Shown here: positions 1 to 7,667 of the stretch, in pieces | How positions within the stretch are numbered: position 1 is the stretch's first letter | Layout of the letters: each line of letters begins with the position of its first letter | The notes under the pieces: model-generated | What the model saw: only the letters and a program-made list of their open reading frames with translations | Database searches by the model: none | Told to the model about the DNA's origin: nothing | Translations under genes and position numbers: made by a program | NCBI RefSeq assembly: GCF_015163075.1 | Contig: NZ_JADDXU010000027.1 | Span: 49,032 to 113,031, forward strand | DNA: 64,000 nt | Origin: Streptomyces justiciae | GTDB lineage: Bacteria > Actinomycetota > Actinomycetes > Streptomycetales > Streptomycetaceae | Direction of reading: 5' to 3'

Positions 1-784
1 GGCGGACCAGGTAGTGGCGGGCCTGGGCCGGGAGCCGGCGGTAGGGGTGGGGGTAGTAGCTGAGCGCCCACAGGGACCAGGCGCGGCCGAACGGGGACTC
101 CGGGCGCAGCCGGGGCTGTTTCCAGGGCGGGGCCCCGAAGGCGACGCTGCCCCGGCCGCGCGCCACGACCCTGACCTGGGCGCCGGCCTCCGCCGCGAGG
201 GCCGCCGTCTCCAGCGCGGACTGACCGGCCCCGACGACGATCAGCTCGCGGCCGGAGAAGCGGCTGAGGTCGTGGTGCTGGGAGCTGTGGGAGACGGGGC
301 CGGTCGGGGTGGGGCCGTCGGGCAGGGTCAGCTCCGGGGGCAGATGCGCGAGGCCCGAGAGCCCGGTGGCGACGACGACCGCGCGCGCGGCGAACAACTC
401 GCCCGAGTCCAGCTTCAGTTCGAAGCCGTGGTCCTTGTCCCGGTCGACGGACACGACCCGCACCCGCTCCAGCTCGGGCACCAGCTTCTGCTGGAACCAC
501 TCGCCGTAGGCGATGAACGTCTCCACGGGGATGATGTCCTCGTCCGTCACCAGCCGCGGTATGCCCGCCGCGTCGCAGTAGTCGACCAGGCCGTGGCCCG
601 GCTGCGGGGCGTCGAGGTTGGAGGCCACCGGGGTGGACTTGAGGAGCATGCCGGCGGGCATGTGGTCGCGCCAGCTCACCATGGGTTCGCCGAAGACACG
701 GACAGGGATGCCGCGGGCCCTGAGATGTGCGGCGGTCGACAGCCCGAAGGGCCCGGCGCCGATGACTGCGACTGGTCGGATCAC
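1..784 (-). CDS. FAD/NAD(P)-binding flavoprotein oxidoreductase, C-terminus cut by window edge
   Basis: About 261 residues are visible and the gene runs off the left edge. The protein opens with the dinucleotide-binding motif IGAGPFG at residues 8-14. A second Rossmann motif, VVGAGQSALE, lies near residue 190, and an ATG-type motif (VVATGL) lies between them. This two-site layout is typical of flavin-containing monooxygenase/lysine N-monooxygenase-like and SidA/DUF-type oxidoreductases that use FAD and NAD(P)H. I chose the GTG at 784 because GGGGAGG sits 6 bases before it; no in-frame upstream start has a comparable site. It lies 75 bp after an ATP-grasp gene on the same strand, so the two are probably co-transcribed. 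The substrate cannot be told from sequence. Confidence 0.8.
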   Translation of the reverse strand, partial: MIRPVAVIGAGPFGLSTAAHLRARGIPVRVFGEPMVSWRDHMPAGMLLKSTPVASNLDAPQPGHGLVDYCDAAGIPRLVTDEDIIPVETFIAYGEWFQQKLVPELERVRVVSVDRDKDHGFELKLDSGELFAARAVVVATGLSGLAHLPPELTLPDGPTPTGPVSHSSQHHDLSRFSGRELIVVGAGQSALETAALAAEAGAQVRVVARGRGSVAFGAPPWKQPRLRPESPFGRAWSLWALSYYPHPYRRLPAQARHYLVR

Positions 785-859
785 GAAGTCCCTCCCCAGG
801 ACATCACTTCGTCACTTCGTGGTGGTGCGTGTGCTGTTGTCGTTCGTCGGCTTGGCAGG

Positions 860-2134
860 TCAATGGGTGGCGGCGCCGCGGTGGTTGGTCCGCCACAGCT
901 GGTAGAGATGCTTCGCGCCCGGTCGTACGAAGCGCGCGAGCATCGTGAGGAACGGCAGCGGGTCGTCCCCCGCGAACCAGGCCAGCTCCGTCCCGCTCGC
1001 CCGCCCCGGCGCGTGCGGCGTCGTATAGCCGCTGCGGCGGTAGGCGAGGAGGGCGGGCAGGTCGATGTTCTCCACGATGTACCGGTGCCCGGCGCGCTGT
1101 TCCCCCTCCGGAACGGAGCGGCCGGTCAGGTCCAGATGCATGGCGCGGACGACGTCCACCCCCGACTCGTTCTCGAAGAGCCGGAACTGGGCGCCCATAC
1201 GGGGGTTGAAGTCGAGGAGCTTGTACAGTCCGTCGCGCCGGTCGAAGCGCAGGTCCAGGTCGATGATTCCGGTGAAGCCGATCTGTTTGATGAAACGCGC
1301 GGCGAGGTCCGCGAGTTCCGGATTGTCGACGACGTACGCGTTCGCCGTCATTCCGGCGTGCGGCGGCCAGGAGCGGACCTTCACGCCGGTGAACATCGCG
1401 AGCGGGGTGGAGTCCGCGTCGAAGTAGGCGTGCACGATCCAGTCCTCGGCCTCCTCCCTCGGCAGGTACTCCTGGAGGATCACCGCGGGCTGCTCGCCCC
1501 AGTCACGGGCGAGGGCGAGCAGCCCCTCCCGGGTGCCGATCCGGGTCGTGCCGTTCACGGCCGGCCGGGTGCGCCGCACGAACGCCTCCCGGTTCTTGGC
1601 CACCACCGGGAAGCGGGCCTTGTCGGCGAACGCGACGATGTCGTCGTAGGACTGCGGGAAGGCGGCCGTCGGGCTGGGTATGCCGTGTTCCACACAGAGT
1701 TCGTGCAGCCCCTGCTTGCTGGCCAGCCGGCGCGGCAGGCCGCGCTCGACGGGCGGGACGAGGAAGCGGGCGCCGAGTTCGACGCGGTGCTCGGCGATCA
1801 GCACCGCGGCCTCCTCGTCGGTGGGCACCAGGACGGCGGGCCGTCCGATCCTGCGGCCGATCCTGAGCAGTCCCTCGACGAGCCGGCCCGGCTCCTCCGT
1901 GCCCGTCGTGGGCCAGACGAAGGCCTTCTCGAGGTAGCGGGAAGCGGCGGCGGGTGTGTAACGGTCCTCCGTGATCGCATACATCGGGACGCCGAGACGG
2001 CCCAGGCTGCGGATCGCGCCGACCCCGCCGTGGTGCAGCGGATAGTCGCCGAACTTCACGATCAAGCCCGGTACCTCTCTGTCGGGCTCGAACGGCACAC
2101 GCACGTCTGCACTCCTGGCCACGGGTCCCCCCAC
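860..2134 (-). CDS. ATP-grasp domain protein (carboxylate-amine/thiol ligase type)
   Basis: The protein has 424 residues if it starts at the GTG at 2134; an in-frame GTG at 2119 behind a GGGGGGA stretch is equally possible. ATP-grasp enzymes activate a carboxylate as acyl-phosphate and join it to an amine or other nucleophile. The visible signs are an N-terminal Rossmann-like part (GGVGAIRSLGRLGVPMYAI), an internal FPVVAKN lysine strand, an ILQEYLP hinge and a C-terminal DLDLRFD...LLDFNPRMG metal/ATP-binding region. The overall pattern resembles the uncharacterised carboxylate-amine ligases often annotated as D-aspartate ligase-like. It is transcribed towards the neighbouring FAD oxidoreductase, suggesting a small two-gene biosynthetic or tailoring unit. 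Which substrates are joined is unknown. Confidence 0.8.
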   Translation of the reverse strand: MGGPVARSADVRVPFEPDREVPGLIVKFGDYPLHHGGVGAIRSLGRLGVPMYAITEDRYTPAAASRYLEKAFVWPTTGTEEPGRLVEGLLRIGRRIGRPAVLVPTDEEAAVLIAEHRVELGARFLVPPVERGLPRRLASKQGLHELCVEHGIPSPTAAFPQSYDDIVAFADKARFPVVAKNREAFVRRTRPAVNGTTRIGTREGLLALARDWGEQPAVILQEYLPREEAEDWIVHAYFDADSTPLAMFTGVKVRSWPPHAGMTANAYVVDNPELADLAARFIKQIGFTGIIDLDLRFDRRDGLYKLLDFNPRMGAQFRLFENESGVDVVRAMHLDLTGRSVPEGEQRAGHRYIVENIDLPALLAYRRSGYTTPHAPGRASGTELAWFAGDDPLPFLTMLARFVRPGAKHLYQLWRTNHRGAATH

Positions 2135-2340
2135 GTGTCCCGTCCACGGAACGGCCCCACCCCGCCCGTTGTCCCCAAAGGAAGCTAAGCCGGAATTGCC
2201 GCCTCCGACCGATGCTTATCAGGACATTGCTAACTCTTTAGGCACTGCCGAGACAGGCAACTCGGCCGTAACGTGTGGCGCGACCACATGCGTACGCAGT
2301 GCTCCGATCCACGAAGCGATGGAGAGCGAGGCAGCACCCC

Positions 2341-3567
2341 ATGCCCCCCTTCGACCTGCCCGAGGGCGACCCCTTCGGCCCGCACAACCTCCCCTACGGC
2401 GTCTTCTGCCCGCCCGGCGCCACCGACCGGACCGTCGGCGTCCGTCTCGGCGACCACGTCCTCGACGCGGGCGCGGCGGCCCTGGCGCTCGGCTCGCCCT
2501 ACGCCTCCCTCCTCGCCCAGCCCTCACTGAACCCGCTGCTCGCGGCCGGCCGCACCACCTGGTCGGACGTGCGGCGCGCGCTGACGGCCTGGGTGACGGT
2601 GCCGGCCCGTCAGTCCGCCGTCGCGGAGTTCCTGCACCCCCTGTCGTCCGTGACCCTGCACCTCCCCTTCGAGGTCGCCGACTACGTCGACTTCTACGCC
2701 TCCGAGAACCACGCCCGGAACGTCGGCCGGATCTTCCGCCCCGACGCCGCGGACTCCCTCACCCCCAACTGGAAGCACCTCCCCATCGGTTATCACGGCC
2801 GCTCGGGCACGGTCGTCGTCTCCGGCACCGAGGTCGTACGCCCCGCCGGGCAGCGCAAGGCCCCCACCGACCCGGCACCGGTCTTCGGCCCCTCGGTGCG
2901 CCTCGACATCGAGGCGGAGGTCGGCTTCGTGGTCGGAACACCGTCCCCGATGGGCTCCCCCGTGGCCCTGGCCGACTTCCGGGACCACGTCTTCGGCCTC
3001 TGCCTGCTCAACGACTGGTCGGCCCGCGACATCCAGGCCTGGGAGTACGTCCCCCTCGGCCCCTTCCTCGGCAAGTCCTTCGCCACGTCCGTGTCTGCCT
3101 GGATCACCCCGCTCGACGCGCTGGAGGAGGCCCGGGTGGCCCCGCCCGAGCGGACGCACGAGCTGCTGCCGTACCTCGACGACACCGGCGCCGACGCCGA
3201 ACCCGGCGGCTACGACCTCCGTATCTCCGTCGCCGTCAACGGCCACGTCGTCTCCGAACCCCCCTTCTCCACCATGTACTGGACGGCCGCCCAGCAGTTG
3301 GCCCACATGACGGTCAACGGGGCGTCCCTGCGCACCGGTGACCTCTACGGCTCCGGCACGGTGAGCGGCCCCGCGGAAGGGGAGCGCGGCTCACTGCTGG
3401 AGCTGACCTGGAACGGCCGGGACGCCCTCGAACTCCCCGACGGCAAGCGGACGTTCCTGGAGGACGGCGACGTGGTGACCCTGTCCGCATGGGCCCCGGG
3501 ACCGGACGGGGTGCGGGTCGGGCTGGGCGACGTGGTGGGGCAGGTCGTGGGACAGGCCTTGGGATAG
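2341..3567 (+). CDS. fahA: Fumarylacetoacetase
   Basis: This 408-residue enzyme hydrolyses 4-fumarylacetoacetate to fumarate and acetoacetate, the last step of tyrosine/homogentisate breakdown in the cytoplasm. The N-terminal FAH beta-barrel is followed by the catalytic domain. That domain shows DFYASENHA (metal-binding Asp and catalytic His), YHGRSGTVVVSG, a metal-ligand stretch EAEVGFVVG, and NDWSARDIQAWE followed by GPFLGKSF. Length and motif order match bacterial and eukaryotic FAH. I took the ATG at 2341 (reads MPPFDLPEGDPFGPHN) because this is where family similarity begins and GAGCGAGG lies just upstream; the 22 in-frame codons before it look like leader. It stands alone, divergent from the ATP-grasp gene, with no other tyrosine catabolism gene nearby. 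Confidence 0.95.
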   Translation: MPPFDLPEGDPFGPHNLPYGVFCPPGATDRTVGVRLGDHVLDAGAAALALGSPYASLLAQPSLNPLLAAGRTTWSDVRRALTAWVTVPARQSAVAEFLHPLSSVTLHLPFEVADYVDFYASENHARNVGRIFRPDAADSLTPNWKHLPIGYHGRSGTVVVSGTEVVRPAGQRKAPTDPAPVFGPSVRLDIEAEVGFVVGTPSPMGSPVALADFRDHVFGLCLLNDWSARDIQAWEYVPLGPFLGKSFATSVSAWITPLDALEEARVAPPERTHELLPYLDDTGADAEPGGYDLRISVAVNGHVVSEPPFSTMYWTAAQQLAHMTVNGASLRTGDLYGSGTVSGPAEGERGSLLELTWNGRDALELPDGKRTFLEDGDVVTLSAWAPGPDGVRVGLGDVVGQVVGQALG

Positions 3568-3731
3568 CGGGCGTCATGACGTCACGGTGAGCCTTCCGGG
3601 GACGGCCGACGGCGAGTTGCCGGCGGGGTTGCTGAGACGTTGCCGAAGGTGCGCTCGGGAACCGAGGGAGTCGAGGGTGAGTTGAGGTGACGGGCAGGGG
3701 TGCCGTCGAGGTCTGCCATGTGCCGCCCGGC

Positions 3732-3748
3732 GCCGTCATACTGACGGC
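3732..3748. promoter_or_regulatory. 17-bp palindrome, possible operator
   Basis: GCCGTCA and TGACGGC form perfect 7-bp arms around the 3-base spacer TAC, about 190 bp before the M56 protease start. It includes CATACT, which could serve as a -10 hexamer. M56 proteases in actinobacteria are often controlled by a BlaI/MecI-type repressor, but no such gene is adjacent and the sequence is not the classic TACA/TGTA operator, so the binding protein is unknown. Confidence 0.35.
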
Positions 3749-3773
3749 GACGGACGGTGTGCGCACGACCCGA

Positions 3774-3845
3774 TGTGCGCAGGAACCAGCACCACCCCGC
3801 ACGCCCCGGTGTGCGCAGGAACCAGCACCACCCCGCACGGCCCAG
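3774..3845. repeat. 36-bp tandem repeat, two copies
   Basis: Two head-to-tail 36-base copies (3774-3809 and 3810-3845), each beginning TGTGCGCAGGAACCAGCACC, differ only in their last few bases. Partial copies follow (AGCACGACCCCGCACGCCCC). The repeat is non-coding as far as can be judged and sits between a palindrome and the M56 protease gene. Confidence 0.85.
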
Positions 3846-3934
3846 CACGACCCCGCACGCCCCTGCGCGACCCGCACCCCCGTCGCGCACCCCCTCGCCG
3901 CCCCTTACGCCGACCAGGATCCGGAGCCCGTGGC

Positions 3935-4876
3935 ATGACTGTCTGCCTGCTCCTGCTGAGCACCGTCGCCCTGACGGCCGCCGTGCCGGTGCCGCGCGCG
4001 CTGACCCGGGCCGACTGGCCCGAGCGGGAGCCTGTGGTCGCGCTGTGGGTGTGGCAGTGCCTGGTCGCCACGGTGCTGATGTGCAACCTGACCGCCCTGG
4101 TCCTGGGCGCGGCCGCCGTCTTCCACACGGTCCGCGACCATGTCTTCGCCCCGGCACCCCCGGCCGTGACCGCGGCCTACGACCTGTCCGCAGCGCCGGT
4201 CTGGGCCACCGTCCTCACTCTGCTGCTGGCCTGCGGCGCCGCCTGGACGACGGCGATGCTGGCCCGCGAGCTGGTCGAGGCCCGCCGGCGTCGCGGCCGG
4301 ACAAGGGCGCACCTGCGCGAGCGCGCCCCCGCACTCCCCGGCGGCCTGGAGAAGGCCGCGCGCGGCCCCCTGCTGGTGCTGGAGGACGAGTACCCCGACG
4401 CCTGGTGGATGCCGGGCAGCCCGCCGCAGCTGGTGGTGACGACCGGGGCGCTGCACCGCCTCACCGACGTACAGCTGGACGCCGTCCTCACCCATGAGCG
4501 CGACCACGCCCGCGCCCACCACGACTGGCTGCTGCACCTGTCGACGGCCCTGGCGACCGGCTTCCCCCGGGTCCCGCTCTTTGCCCACTTCTGCGAGCAG
4601 ACCCACCGCCTGGTGGAACTCGCCGCGGACGACACGGCCTCCCGCCGCTGCGGTCATCTGACGACCGCGCTGGCCCTGATCGAGCTCAACCAGCACCGGG
4701 GAGTGCTGTCCTGCGCCTCCAGCCACCGGCTCCTGGGCGAGCGCGTGGACCGACTGCTGGAGCCGCGCCCCCGGCTGGGCCGCCGGCATCGGGCGGTCAC
4801 GGCCACGGTGGCGGGACTCGTGCCGCTGGTGCCGTTGCTGATCGCTTTCGGGCCGGGACTGACCGCGCTGGCGTGA
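3935..4876 (+). CDS. M56 family membrane metallopeptidase (BlaR1/MecR1-like protease domain)
   Basis: This is a 313-residue integral membrane zinc protease. The zinc motif HERDH (residues 187-191) fits HExxH, and ELAAD (about 228-232) supplies the downstream glutamate. About four hydrophobic segments (near 1-20, 37-63, 88-110 and 290-313) put the catalytic part on the cytoplasmic face, as in the M56 family. The sensor domain of BlaR1/MecR1 is absent, so this is the short form common in Streptomyces. The ATG at 3935 is preferred over longer frames because those read through the tandem repeat; CCGGAG lies upstream. Unlike many Streptomyces relatives, no BlaI/MecI repressor gene is adjacent. Its substrate is unknown; proteolysis of a regulator or membrane protein is an inference from family. 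Confidence 0.88.
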   Translation: MTVCLLLLSTVALTAAVPVPRALTRADWPEREPVVALWVWQCLVATVLMCNLTALVLGAAAVFHTVRDHVFAPAPPAVTAAYDLSAAPVWATVLTLLLACGAAWTTAMLARELVEARRRRGRTRAHLRERAPALPGGLEKAARGPLLVLEDEYPDAWWMPGSPPQLVVTTGALHRLTDVQLDAVLTHERDHARAHHDWLLHLSTALATGFPRVPLFAHFCEQTHRLVELAADDTASRRCGHLTTALALIELNQHRGVLSCASSHRLLGERVDRLLEPRPRLGRRHRAVTATVAGLVPLVPLLIAFGPGLTALA

Positions 4877-5039
4877 GCCACGCCTCGCCTCGCCACGGAC
4901 GATCGTCCTGCGTCCTCCGGTGGCAGATCTCTCCCCCGCCACCCGAAATCCCCAGGTCAAAGGCCGATTCGGCAGCCCGTCCAGTGGCGCAACACTCCCG
5001 CAACACCTCATTCCCTACCCCCTAGGTATGGTTCCCGCC

Positions 5040-5828
5040 ATGCCTCCTTCCGACCGCATCCGCGACCACGCCGGCCAGGGCTCGACCACCGTCGCCGCCC
5101 ACCGCGCGCGGCGTCGGCTGCGCGCGGACCAGGCGCGGCAGCTCGCCGACCTCCTCCGCCACCAGCTCCTCTCCGGCGGCTTCGAGGACGGCACGCTCCC
5201 GCACGAGACGACCCTCGCCACCGACTACCGCGCCTCCCGCAACACGGTCCGCCAAGCCCTGGACCTGCTCCGCGCCGAAGGCCTCGTCGAACGCCTCCCC
5301 GGCGTCGGCACCGTGGTCGTCGCCCAGAAGTACCCCCACGGCCTCGACCGCCTGATGGGCCTCGCGGAAACCCTGCGCGAACACGGCACCGTCACCAACG
5401 AGGTCCGCACGATGGGCCCGGCCCCGGCACCGCACCCGGTCGCCGAACGCCTCCATGTCCCACCCGGCACCGATGTCCTCTACATCGAACGCCTCCGCCG
5501 ACTCAACGGCCTCCCCCTCTCCCTCGACCTCACCTACATCCCGCTCGACATCGGCACCGCCCTGCTCGGCGCCGACCTGGAGAACACCGACGTCTTCCGG
5601 CTCCTGGAGTCGATCACCGGCCAGGGACTCGGCCACGCCGAGATCACTCTGGAGGCGGTGAACGCGGACGCCCACTCCGCCGCCGTACTCGAAGCCCCGC
5701 GCGGCGCGGCCGTCCTCATGCTGGAGCGCCTCACGCATCTCGCCGACGGCCGCCCCGTCGACCTGGAGTTCATCCGCTTCCGCGGCGACCGCATCACGAT
5801 GAGCGGCCTGCTGCACCGGTCCCTCTGA
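5040..5828 (+). CDS. GntR/HutC-family transcriptional regulator with UTRA ligand domain
   Basis: The protein has 262 residues. Residues 20-95 form the winged helix DNA-binding domain, with the GntR signature around TLATDYRASRNTVRQALDLL and the wing GLVERLPGVGTVV. Residues 115-260 form a UTRA effector-binding domain with YIERLRRLNGLPLSLDLTY and a C-terminal hydrophobic strand set, defining the HutC subfamily. HutC regulators usually repress adjacent uptake or catabolic genes until a small ligand binds. It is directly upstream of, and in the same direction as, the ferredoxin-transporter-flavoprotein cluster (136 bp gap), so control of that cluster is the natural inference. The start could be the ATG at 5040 or the ATG at 5028, four codons earlier; family alignment does not decide. 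Confidence 0.9.
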   Translation: MPPSDRIRDHAGQGSTTVAAHRARRRLRADQARQLADLLRHQLLSGGFEDGTLPHETTLATDYRASRNTVRQALDLLRAEGLVERLPGVGTVVVAQKYPHGLDRLMGLAETLREHGTVTNEVRTMGPAPAPHPVAERLHVPPGTDVLYIERLRRLNGLPLSLDLTYIPLDIGTALLGADLENTDVFRLLESITGQGLGHAEITLEAVNADAHSAAVLEAPRGAAVLMLERLTHLADGRPVDLEFIRFRGDRITMSGLLHRSL

Positions 5829-5964
5829 CCACCTCCCGCCTTCTTCCCACCCGCGCCTCCTCCCCCCTCACCTCTTCATCGTTCGGCAGGCCCCCCGCGG
5901 TTCACTGCCGCGCAGGAAATCTCAGCGAATCCCAACAGATCTCAGGACATCTCTGGAGACAGCC
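5829..5964 (+). promoter_or_regulatory. Putative control region of the ferredoxin-ABC-flavoprotein cluster
   Basis: This 136-bp gap separates the GntR gene from the ferredoxin gene. ATCTCAG occurs at 5919-5925 and again at 5939-5945, with ATCTCTG 10 bp further on. The regular spacing of about two helical turns suggests a protein-binding array overlapping the transcription start. CTGGAG precedes the ferredoxin ATG. Binding by the adjacent GntR protein is an inference. Confidence 0.35.
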
Positions 5965-6192
5965 ATGCCCTTGGCGCCCCAGCGGGCCGACGTGCCCGTG
6001 ACCATCGACGAGTCGAAGTGCATCGACGGCTGCACGCTCTGCGTCGACATGTGCCCGCTGGACTCCCTCGCCATCGACGAGAGCAACGGCAAGGCCTACA
6101 TGCACGTCGACGAGTGCTGGTACTGCGGCCCGTGCGCGGCCCGCTGTCCCACCGGAGCCGTCACGGTCAACATGCCCTATCTGCTCCGCTGA
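5965..6192 (+). CDS. AprB-like dicluster 4Fe-4S ferredoxin
   Basis: This 75-residue electron carrier has two cluster motifs. The first is CIDGCTLCVDMCP (C-x3-C-x2-C-x3-CP) and the second CWYCGPCAARCP (C-x2-C-x2-C-x3-CP). The wider first spacing and the CWxCxxC second motif resemble the beta subunit of adenylylsulfate reductase (AprB) more than ordinary clostridial ferredoxins. The AprB C-terminal tail is missing. It heads a same-direction cluster with an ABC transporter and an AprA-like flavoprotein, so it probably passes electrons to or from that flavoprotein. The electron direction and redox partner outside the cluster are not evident. Confidence 0.88.
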   Translation: MPLAPQRADVPVTIDESKCIDGCTLCVDMCPLDSLAIDESNGKAYMHVDECWYCGPCAARCPTGAVTVNMPYLLR

Positions 6193-6207
6193 GAGGTCCC
6201 GACTCCC

Positions 6208-7551
6208 ATGAAGAACAAGGCAGTTGCCGCAGCCGCCCTCCTGCTGCTGGCACCCCTGACGGCCTGCGGTGGCAGCGCCGAGGCCGGCGACGGCTCCACG
6301 GTCACCGTGACCGTCGGCTACCAGTCCAGGACCATCAACACCGTCACCGCCGGCACCCTGCTCCGCTCGCTCGGCTACTTCGAGAAGGAGCTGAACGCCC
6401 TCGGCGACGGCAGGACCTACAAGGTCGACTGGCAGGACTATGCGACCGGCGCCCCGATCACCGCCCAGATGACCGCCGGGAAGATCGACATCGGTTCGAT
6501 GGGCGACTTCCCGCTCCTCATCAACGCGGCCCGCGGCAAACAGCTCGGCAAGCCGACCCACCTGGTGTCCGTCACCGGCTACAACCTCCGCGGCGGCCTC
6601 AACACCATCGTCACCGCGCCCGACTCGAAGCTGGCCACGCTCACCGACCTGCGCGGCAAGAAGGTCTCCACCAGCGTCGGCTCCGCCGCCGACGGCACCC
6701 TCGTACGCGCCCTCCAGCGCGCCGGCCTCGACCCGGACAAGGACATCGAGAAGCTCAACCAGCAGCCCGCGGTGGGCGCTTCGGCGCTGTCGGCGGGCAG
6801 CGCGGACGCGCTCTCCCAGTTCGTCGCCTGGCCCGGCCTGCTCACCTACCAGGGCAAGGCGAAGGCCCTGTACGACGGCGCCGAGCTGAAGCTCCCGACC
6901 TTCCACGGCGTCACCGCCCGCGAGGACTTCGCGCAGCAGCACCCCACCGTCCTGGAGGCCTTCCTCAAGGCCCAGGCCGAAGCCACGGGCTACCTCAACG
7001 ACCACCCCGTCGACGCCGCAGAGAAGGTCGCGAAGGCCACCGGCCTGCCCGCCGAGGTCGTCTACCTCTACAACGGCGCCCACGGCATCTCCACCTTCGA
7101 CCCCGCGATCAAGCCCCAGCTGGTCTCCGCGCTGAAGGACGACGTCTCGATCCTGAAGTCGGCCAAGCTGACCGGCGACATCGACGTGGACGCCTTCGTC
7201 GACGACCAGTACGTCAAGAAGGCCCTCGGCACGTCGTACGCCACGCAGCTCGCCGCCGCCCCGCCCGCCGCCGCGAGCGAGGTCTGGCCGAAGGGCGCCT
7301 CCGCGACGCGCGCCTTCAAGACGCCCGCCGAACTCCTGGCGTACGTCTCGGCCCACCAGGACGGCATCCGCGCGGCCTACGTCCCCGACGCCACCACCGG
7401 CACCCTCTGGTTCGCCGACAAGGCGGTCTGGGTGGCCGACAGTGACAAGCTGCTGCCGTTCGTCGCACCGGCGACCGCGAAGGAGTATGTGGCCGAGCAC
7501 GGCGGCGCCCGCGTGGTGACGTACGCCGACGCATTGGAGCGGGCGTCGTGA
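6208..7551 (+). CDS. ABC transporter substrate-binding lipoprotein, sulfonate/nitrate/taurine (SsuA/TauA-like) type
   Basis: The protein has 447 residues. A lipoprotein signal peptide ends in the lipobox LTAC with the modified cysteine at residue 20, so the mature protein is anchored outside the membrane. The body is an NMT1/SsuA-like periplasmic-binding fold (VGYQSRTINTVTAG, IDIGSMGDFP, DLRGKKVSTSVGSA). It is longer than a typical SsuA (about 320) because of extra C-terminal sequence after residue 330. This class binds small oxyanion or organic acid ligands; the actual ligand is unknown. It follows the ferredoxin gene by 15 bp and its stop overlaps the permease start (GTGA). Its last codons lie in a 30-bp repeat array that continues into the permease gene. 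Confidence 0.9.
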   Translation: MKNKAVAAAALLLLAPLTACGGSAEAGDGSTVTVTVGYQSRTINTVTAGTLLRSLGYFEKELNALGDGRTYKVDWQDYATGAPITAQMTAGKIDIGSMGDFPLLINAARGKQLGKPTHLVSVTGYNLRGGLNTIVTAPDSKLATLTDLRGKKVSTSVGSAADGTLVRALQRAGLDPDKDIEKLNQQPAVGASALSAGSADALSQFVAWPGLLTYQGKAKALYDGAELKLPTFHGVTAREDFAQQHPTVLEAFLKAQAEATGYLNDHPVDAAEKVAKATGLPAEVVYLYNGAHGISTFDPAIKPQLVSALKDDVSILKSAKLTGDIDVDAFVDDQYVKKALGTSYATQLAAAPPAAASEVWPKGASATRAFKTPAELLAYVSAHQDGIRAAYVPDATTGTLWFADKAVWVADSDKLLPFVAPATAKEYVAEHGGARVVTYADALERAS

Positions 7552-7667
7552 TACGCCGAAGCGCTGGAGCGGGCGTCGTGATGCGCCGACGCGCCGGAGC
7601 GGGCGTCGTGATGCGCCGACGCGCCGGAGCGGGCCTCGTGATGCGCCGACGCGCCGGAGCGGGCCTC
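7516..7667 (+). repeat. 30-bp tandem repeat across the SBP/permease gene junction
   Basis: Four exact-length 30-bp units begin at 7548, 7578, 7608 and 7638, each shaped GTGATGCGCCGACGCGCCGG plus AGCGGGC(G/C)TC. A related 32-bp unit sits at 7516-7547 inside the upstream gene. The unit length keeps frame, giving the permease N-terminus the ten-residue repeat VMRRRAGAGV/L. Every unit contains a possible start codon. Confidence 0.95.

Larger units (their letters stand above)
3568..3934. other. Intergenic region with a palindrome and a tandem repeat before the M56 protease
   Basis: The region lies between fahA and the protease gene. It holds a perfect inverted repeat, GCCGTCA-tac-TGACGGC (3732-3748), and a 36-bp sequence present twice in tandem (3774-3845) with degraded pieces on both sides. 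An 83-codon reading frame from GTG 3687 ends in an ATGA overlap with the protease start, but much of it is the repeat and I do not call it a gene. Confidence 0.6.

Noticed and set aside
14..2188. Long plus-strand open frame of 724 codons
   Set aside because: It lies opposite the oxidoreductase and ATP-grasp genes, which have clear motifs; its translation is Gly/Arg/Val-rich noise typical of antisense high-GC DNA.
3687..3938. 83-codon frame ending in an ATGA overlap with the M56 gene
   Set aside because: Half of it is the 36-bp tandem repeat, codon bias is poor in the repeat and no family is recognisable; the overlap may be chance.
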